Shown: piece by piece, positions 59,266 through 64,000 of the stretch
How the letters are laid out: the number at the start of each line of letters is the position of its first letter
Numbering within the stretch: the first letter of the stretch is position 1
Assembly (NCBI GenBank): GCA_050011895.1
Contig: JBEKIF010000013.1
Coordinates: 75,964 to 139,963 of the forward strand
Length of the DNA: 64,000 nt
Direction of reading: 5' to 3'
Source of the DNA: DATBGO01 sp050011895
GTDB taxonomy: Bacteria; Actinomycetota; Actinomycetes; Streptosporangiales; Streptosporangiaceae
Made by a program: the position numbers and the translations under genes
The notes under the pieces: model-generated
Told to the model about the DNA's origin: nothing
Seen by the model: only the letters and a program-made list of their open reading frames with translations
Database searches by the model: none

Positions 59266-60282
59266 TTATTCGTCGTCGTTCCTGTTGAACCTGCTGAACA
59301 GCCGCTCCCCGGCCCCGACCGCGGTCTCGGCCACGCCGCGCATTGCGCCGATCAGCGGATCGGAGCTGCGGTTCCAGGATTCCTGGTAGGCGCGGGCGGC
59401 GGACTTGACCTCGTCGCCGACCGAGGTCTGCGGGTCATCCTCGCGGCGCGGGTAATTGCCGGCCAGGATGTCGGCGTAGTCGCCGCTGCCTGCCCAGCGG
59501 TCCAGCTCGGCGAAGCGCACCACGGCGAACGGGTGCAGGGTCCCCTGCAGCTGGAGCAGCTTGAGCAGGCCGTCACGGACATCGGGCACCGCGTCGTACT
59601 CATGTGCCTGCTGGTGGAACTCGTCGTGGCTGAGCTCTGACATGCGGTAGCCGCCCGCCGTCTTCATCAGCGCCCGCCGCGCCGCCTCCACGTCCTGGCC
59701 GGCCAGCAGGCCAGCCCGGTCGCAGGACAGCTCGGACTTGCGGTACCACTCTTCCAGGCCCCAGATGATGCCGCGGAGTCCGAGATAGCCGATCGGCATC
59801 CAGGCCACCCGGGCGGCTAGCCTGATCAGGTGATAAAGCATGGTCCGGTAGACCGCGTGCCCGGAAAGCACGTGGCCGAGCTCATGCCCGATGGCGAAGC
59901 GCATTTCCTCGGCGTCGAAGAGGTCGACCAGGCCGGTGGTAACGACGATGAATGGTTTGTCGGAGCCGAGCGTCATCGCGTTCACCAACGGGTCCTGGGT
60001 GATGAACAGCTCGGGGATGGTCGGCAGGTCAAGGACATAGGCGCCGTCCCGCATCGCCTGGTACAGCTGCGGGAACTGGTGCTCCGACGCGCGCACCGAG
60101 CTGGCCAGGAACATCAGCCGCAGGCTCCGGTCGTTGAAGAGGCCAGCGAGGCGGCGCAGCAGCACGTCGAATCCGGTGAGCTTGCGCATCGCCACGAGGG
60201 CCGAGCGGTCGGCAGGATGCTCGTAGGCGCGGGAGCTGATGCCGGGGAGACGCACCCGGGAGCGGTCGGGCACACTTGTCAT
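59266..60282 (-). CDS. M48 family zinc metallopeptidase
   Basis: The ATG at 60282 gives 338 residues; ATG 60291 is also possible and the frame is open to 60537. The catalytic motif is GHELGHVLSGH (HExxH), with a later EEWYRKSELSCDRAGLL helix supplying the third zinc ligand (E in ELSCDRAG). PELFITQDPLVNAMTLGSDK is the typical M48 substrate-strand region. Two weak hydrophobic stretches (LIRLAARVAWMPIGYLGLRG) flank the second helix. HtpX-like relatives degrade damaged membrane proteins, but this form lacks clear N-terminal membrane helices. The C-terminus (GERLFSRFNRNDDE) is acidic. Confidence 0.88.
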   Translation of the reverse strand: MTSVPDRSRVRLPGISSRAYEHPADRSALVAMRKLTGFDVLLRRLAGLFNDRSLRLMFLASSVRASEHQFPQLYQAMRDGAYVLDLPTIPELFITQDPLVNAMTLGSDKPFIVVTTGLVDLFDAEEMRFAIGHELGHVLSGHAVYRTMLYHLIRLAARVAWMPIGYLGLRGIIWGLEEWYRKSELSCDRAGLLAGQDVEAARRALMKTAGGYRMSELSHDEFHQQAHEYDAVPDVRDGLLKLLQLQGTLHPFAVVRFAELDRWAGSGDYADILAGNYPRREDDPQTSVGDEVKSAARAYQESWNRSSDPLIGAMRGVAETAVGAGERLFSRFNRNDDE

Positions 60283-60322
60283 ACCTGTCATAGTAGGTGC
60301 AGAGGGCGGAGGCTGAACCAAT

Positions 60323-61663
60323 ATGCTGGACGAGCAACGGCCGGGCATTTTCGAGCCGGACGCGGAAGCAATTCCGCCGGAGGCGCTGGCAGTACTGCAG
60401 CAGGACCGGCTACGGGCACTCATTGACCGGCTGATTGCGGTCGGCGGGCTGCAGGGCAGCCGGCTCAAGGAAGCAGGCGTGACCAGCGGTAACGACGTGA
60501 CCCTTGATGACCTGCCACGGCTGCCGACGACTACCAAGACCGATCTCTGGGATAACTACCCGTTTGGTCTGCTGGCCGTGCCGCGCTCTGAGGTGATTAC
60601 GGTTCACGGGTCGAGCGGGACCGGCGGGCGGCCGACGCTCATCGGCTACACCCGTGGTGACCTGCGGCTTTGGGCGCGGATGTGCGCGCGGAACCTGGTC
60701 GGCGCGGGCGCCACCAAAGACAGCGTGGTGCACGACGCTTTCGGCTACGGCCTGTTCACCGGCGGGATCGGCTTCCACCAGGGCGCGCAGGAGCTCGGCG
60801 CGATGGTGGTCCCGGTGTCCGGCGGGATGACGCCGCGGCAGGTTACGCTGATCCACGATTTGCAGCCGGACATCCTGTGCTGCTCGCCGTCGTACGCGAT
60901 ACGGCTCGGCGAGGCGCTCAATGCGGCCGGGCTCGGGCCCGGGAACGGGCTCAGCCTGAAGGCCGGCCTGTTCGGCTCGGAGCCGTGGACGCAGTCCATG
61001 CGGGTCCGCATCGAGGAGCTGCTCGGGATTCGCGCGCTGGACAGTTACGGGCTGTCCGAGGTCATCGGCCCGGGCGTCGCTGCGGAGTGCTACGTAGCCG
61101 CCGACGGGCTGCACGTCAACGAGGACCAGTTCATCGTGGAGGCGATCGATCCTGCGACCGGGGAACACGTGCCCGACGGCACGCCCGGGGAGCTGGTGTT
61201 CAGCACCGTGACTAAGGAGGGGATGCCGCTGCTGCGTTATCGCACCGGCGACATCTCGGCGCTGCGCCACGGCCCCTGCGCGTGCGGCCGCACCCTGGTC
61301 AAGATGGACAGGGTCACCGGCAGGCGTGACGACATGCTGGTGATCCGCGGGGTGAACGTCTTCCCGAGCGAGATCGAGCGGCTGCTGCTGTCCCACCCCG
61401 CGCTGGCATCTGACTATCTGGTGGTGGTCGATCAAAGGGCACCCGCGACTCGGCTGATCGCGTGCTGTGAATACAGAACGGATTTCGGTGGCGACCTCCC
61501 GGCCGCGCAGGAAATCGAATTTAAGCTGAAGAACGAGCTTGGCCTCAGTGTCCGGGTCAACGTGCTGCCGGCCGGGACGGTGCCGCGCAATGAGGTCGGC
61601 AAGGCGGTCCGGGTCACGCGGTGGGGGGATGGCGAGCCGCCGCTGCCGGGGCTGGATAATTAG
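60323..61663 (+). CDS. Phenylacetate--CoA ligase-like adenylate-forming enzyme
   Basis: The protein has 446 residues. The ATG at 60323 has GGAGG 10 bases upstream. Motifs are HGSSGTGGRPTLIGYTRGD (P-loop), GSEPWTQSMR, DSYGLSEVIGPGVAAEC, LLRYRTGDISAL and GRRDDMLVIRGVNVFPSEIE, as in PaaK. The Cys-bearing CACGRT block is also usual for the family. It forms acyl-AMP then acyl-CoA from an aryl or similar acid. No paaABCDE or other phenylacetate genes are near, so the substrate may differ. It is divergent from the M48 gene and precedes nadD. Confidence 0.88.
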   Translation: MLDEQRPGIFEPDAEAIPPEALAVLQQDRLRALIDRLIAVGGLQGSRLKEAGVTSGNDVTLDDLPRLPTTTKTDLWDNYPFGLLAVPRSEVITVHGSSGTGGRPTLIGYTRGDLRLWARMCARNLVGAGATKDSVVHDAFGYGLFTGGIGFHQGAQELGAMVVPVSGGMTPRQVTLIHDLQPDILCCSPSYAIRLGEALNAAGLGPGNGLSLKAGLFGSEPWTQSMRVRIEELLGIRALDSYGLSEVIGPGVAAECYVAADGLHVNEDQFIVEAIDPATGEHVPDGTPGELVFSTVTKEGMPLLRYRTGDISALRHGPCACGRTLVKMDRVTGRRDDMLVIRGVNVFPSEIERLLLSHPALASDYLVVVDQRAPATRLIACCEYRTDFGGDLPAAQEIEFKLKNELGLSVRVNVLPAGTVPRNEVGKAVRVTRWGDGEPPLPGLDN

Positions 61664-61745
61664 CTCCGGGGCGTGACGCCGCGGCCCTGATCGGGCGCCA
61701 ACGACAGGGCCGCACACGACAGGGCCGCACACGACGGGAGCGCAG

Positions 61746-62447
61746 ATGCGGATCGGCGTGATGGGCGGCACTTTCGACCCCATTCACCACGGTCACCTGG
61801 TGGCGGCCAGCGAGGTCGGTCATTTCTTCGCGCTGGACGAAGTCATCTTCGTGCCGACCGGCCAGCCGTGGCAGAAGGAGTCGCGGGAGGTCTCCGCCCC
61901 GGAGGACCGGTATCTGATGACCGTGATCGCGACGGCGTCTAATCCGCGCTTTTCGGTTAGCCGGGCCGATATCGACCGGCCCGGTGTGACTTACACCATC
62001 GACACGCTGCGCGATTTGCGTGCCACCCGAGGGCCGGCCGAGTTCTTCTTCATCACCGGGGCCGACGCGCTGGCGCAGCTGCTGTCCTGGCAGGATGCCG
62101 ACGAGCTGTTCAAGCTGGCACATTTCGTCGGCTGTACGAGGCCAGGGCACCGGCTGAGCGGGGACGGGCTGCCCGACGAACGGGTCAGCCTGATCGAGGT
62201 CCCGGCGCTCGCCATCTCCTCGACCGACTGCCGGGAGCGGGTCGGCGCAGGCGAGCCGATCTGGTACCTGGTCCCGGACGGGATCGTCCAGTACATCGCG
62301 AAGCGCAAGCTTTACCACGCGCCGGCGGGTGGAGCCGGGAAGGCTGAGCCGGTCGCGCCGCCTTGGGGCGGGGCCGCGCCGGATGGGGGCGGGGCCGCGC
62401 CGCCTCAGGGCGATTCAGCGAAACACCGGTCAGGACGCCGTATTTAG
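61746..62447 (+). CDS. nadD: Nicotinate-nucleotide adenylyltransferase
   Basis: The protein has 233 residues. The ATG at 61746 has GGGAG 5 bases upstream. The nucleotidyltransferase motif is GVMGGTFDPIHHGHL (GXFXXXHXGH), and the C-terminal AISSTDCRERV is the ISSTxxR block. It makes NaAD from NaMN and ATP. The last ~50 residues are a Gly/Ala/Pro tail (PPWGGAAPDGGGAAPPQGDS) beyond the usual family end. Two GACAGGGCCGCACAC repeats precede the gene (about 61703-61735). Confidence 0.94.
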   Translation: MRIGVMGGTFDPIHHGHLVAASEVGHFFALDEVIFVPTGQPWQKESREVSAPEDRYLMTVIATASNPRFSVSRADIDRPGVTYTIDTLRDLRATRGPAEFFFITGADALAQLLSWQDADELFKLAHFVGCTRPGHRLSGDGLPDERVSLIEVPALAISSTDCRERVGAGEPIWYLVPDGIVQYIAKRKLYHAPAGGAGKAEPVAPPWGGAAPDGGGAAPPQGDSAKHRSGRRI

Positions 62448-62549
62448 TCGGTGGGGCGGGTTACCCTGAACTGGCTTCGTCCTGCTGTTAACGGGGACGT
62501 GAGAGTGTGGAAGCTTTAGAGGCTTAGCCGAGGAGGACAAGCAGCACAC

Positions 62550-62966
62550 GTGACAGCCACTGAGAAGGCCGTCGAGCTCGTTGAGATCGCCGCGGGGGCG
62601 GCGGCCGACAAGCTGGCCGCAGACATCATCGCATATGACGTAAGCGAGCAGCTTGTCATCACAGACGCGTTCCTGCTCTGCTCGGCATCCAACGACCGCC
62701 AGGTCAAGGCCATCGTTGACGAGATCGAGGACAAGCTACGCAAGGCCGGCGCGAGGCCGGTCCGGCGCGAGGGCGAGCGCGAGGGCCGATGGGTCCTCCT
62801 GGACTACCTCGACGTCGTCATCCACGTGCAGCATGCGGAGGAGCGGGTCTTCTATGCGCTTGAGCGGCTCTGGAAGGACTGCCCGCGGATCCCGCTTCCC
62901 GAGCCGGTCAGTGCGGGCCGGCCGGACCGCGGCGGCAATGGCGCAGACCGCCGCGAGTCCCGCTGA
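62550..62966 (+). CDS. rsfS: Ribosome silencing factor RsfS
   Basis: The protein has 138 residues from a GTG at 62550 with AGGAGG 13 bases upstream, a longer spacing than usual. Core motifs are DIIAYDVSEQLVITDAFLLC, SASNDRQVKAIVDEIEDKL and WVLLDYLDVVIHVQHAEERV. It binds L14 and blocks subunit joining under starvation. The nadD-rsfS order is conserved, but the LytR-CpsA-Psr gene often found between them is missing here. The C-terminal 20 residues are Gly/Arg-rich. Confidence 0.94.
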   Translation: MTATEKAVELVEIAAGAAADKLAADIIAYDVSEQLVITDAFLLCSASNDRQVKAIVDEIEDKLRKAGARPVRREGEREGRWVLLDYLDVVIHVQHAEERVFYALERLWKDCPRIPLPEPVSAGRPDRGGNGADRRESR

Positions 62967-62968
62967 CA

Positions 62969-63751
62969 ATGTCGGAAGCAGAACTGGGCCCCGGGGTCGG
63001 CGCGGGCTCGGAGGCAGGGCAACCCGGAATCGGCGCGGGCCCGGACCGCGCGAGCGGGGGAGCGGTCCGGCTGGTGCTGTGGCGGCACGGCCAGACCCAC
63101 TGGAATGCGGAGCGCCGGTTTCAGGGCCAGAGCGATGTCCCTCTTAACGCGCGGGGGCATCAGCAGGCGCAGCGGGCCGCCCGGTTCCTAGCAGCCCTGC
63201 GTCCGCACGCCATCTACTCTTCCGATCTGAGGCGTGCCGTCGGTACCGCCGCCCGGCTGGCGGAGCTGACCGGCGTGGCCGTGCAGCTTGATAAGGACCT
63301 CAGGGAGCGCCACGGCGGCTCATGGGAGGGCCTGACGGACACCGAGATCAGGTCCCGGTATCCAGAGGCCTACGCGGCCTGGATACCGCCCGACGGCGAG
63401 CCGGTAGCGGCGGTGGCGGAACGGGCCGCCGAGGCATTTCAGCGGGTTGCCGATACACTGGCGTCCGGTTCTGTTGCGGTCGTGGTGAGCCATGGCGCGG
63501 CGATTAGCCTGGGTATCTCCCGGTTGCTCGGGCTGCCCGAGAACGTCCGGGTGCTCGGCGGGCTGGATAATTGCGCCTGGTCTGTGCTTGGCCGCCGAAC
63601 CAGGCGCTGGCGGCTCCTAGAGCACAATGTCGGAACGCTGCCCAGGCCGGTAGCTGACCGACCGCCCGGCGAGGTCGGCCGGTCAGCCGATGACGCCGAG
63701 CTGGTGGCCAACGTACCCGTGGCCGACATGCCGCCCGGCGACGGAGCCTGA
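62969..63751 (+). CDS. Histidine phosphatase family protein (phosphoglycerate-mutase-like)
   Basis: The protein has 260 residues, starting 2 bp after rsfS; no strong ribosome site is visible, so coupling is likely. About 30 Gly/Ala-rich residues precede the catalytic LWRHGQTHWNAERRFQGQSD (phospho-His in RHG). ERHGGSWEGLTD and VVVSHGAAISLG complete the active site. Actinobacterial homologues at this locus act on glucosyl-3-phosphoglycerate or other phosphate esters; the exact substrate is not decidable. A 50-residue Pro-rich tail ends the protein. Confidence 0.9.
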   Translation: MSEAELGPGVGAGSEAGQPGIGAGPDRASGGAVRLVLWRHGQTHWNAERRFQGQSDVPLNARGHQQAQRAARFLAALRPHAIYSSDLRRAVGTAARLAELTGVAVQLDKDLRERHGGSWEGLTDTEIRSRYPEAYAAWIPPDGEPVAAVAERAAEAFQRVADTLASGSVAVVVSHGAAISLGISRLLGLPENVRVLGGLDNCAWSVLGRRTRRWRLLEHNVGTLPRPVADRPPGEVGRSADDAELVANVPVADMPPGDGA

Positions 63752-63803
63752 CCGCTTTCTTGTACACTAGCGGGGCGCCGCGGCCTGAGGCCTCGGCTCC
63801 CGA

Positions 63804-63876
<73 letters not shown>

Positions 63877-64000
63877 CCCAGAGGTTTTCACATTTCACCA
63901 GTGTCCATGTTCACATCTGGGTCGGACATTCTTGTTTGCCGGCGTTTGAGTGATCATGGTCAGGGCTGGCGGGTCCGGGGTGTCCGTTTGTGCCGGGTTG
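63877..64000. other. Lower-GC segment after tRNA-Ala
   Basis: These 124 bases are visibly poorer in GC than the rest (TTTTCACATTTCACCAG, TTCTTGTTTGCC). TTCACAT occurs twice (near 63886 and 63910), and TGTCC/GGACA form an inverted pair around 63902-63928. No start codon with a ribosome site is seen. It could be the edge of an element inserted at the tRNA gene; the window ends before this can be judged. Confidence 0.35.

Overview
The window is chromosomal DNA from a high-GC actinomycete (Actinomycetota). The evidence is strong G/C bias at third codon positions, many GTG/TTG starts, TANNNT -10 elements directly at start codons, paired ClpP1/ClpP2, actinobacterial signature families (DUF4233 after folC, GAP/Sap family, DUF7144, TIGR03960/TIGR03936), and the order valS-folC-DUF4233-mreBCD-mrdA-rodA ... 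rne-rplU-rpmA-obg ... nadD-rsfS. Genus or family cannot be fixed from sequence alone.

Region 1 (1-4064, minus strand) is a surface-polysaccharide cassette running off the left edge. It holds a processive hyaluronan-synthase-like GT2, a doubly membrane-anchored beta-helix protein and a beta-helix lipoprotein (partial), all tightly coupled.

Region 2 (4417-22415) is an accessory stress/metabolism block: K+ channel, DUF2252 protein with a histone-H1-like tail, PAP2 phosphatase, lipid-kinase-like protein, two GH15 glycosidases, DUF1269, several small membrane proteins, a giant LuxR-type (LAL) regulator and an HdeD-like protein. A 15-bp interrupted palindrome, CAYCCG-N3-SGGGTG, occurs in at least five of its intergenic gaps, so much of the block may be one regulon.

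Region 3 (22661-27249) is the protein quality-control set tig, clpP1, clpP2, clpX. Region 4 (27352-35174, minus) is a four-gene exporter operon: two very large FtsX-type permeases and two ATPases, one fused to an AbrB-like domain, with overlapping or nearly abutting genes.

Region 5 (35430-48132) is valS, folC, DUF4233 and the elongasome genes mreB, mreC, mreD, mrdA, rodA. MreD carries an exceptional ~480-residue Arg/Gly/Ser/Pro repeat tail. ndk, often found between DUF4233 and mreB in relatives, is absent here.

Region 6 (48234-49841, minus) is a metallo-beta-lactamase/Rieske fusion. Region 7 (50322-58851) is a TIGR03960 radical SAM protein preceded by a 28-bp perfect palindrome and a leaderless-type promoter, its TIGR03936 partner, RNase E/G, L21, L27 and Obg. 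Region 8 (59266-63876) is an M48 peptidase, a solitary PaaK-like ligase, nadD, rsfS, a histidine phosphatase and tRNA-Ala(GGC). The window ends in ~120 bases of lower-GC sequence.

A recurrent theme is low-complexity expansion made of short DNA tandem repeats, both inside genes (DUF2252 protein, LAL regulator, MreD, RNase E) and between them.
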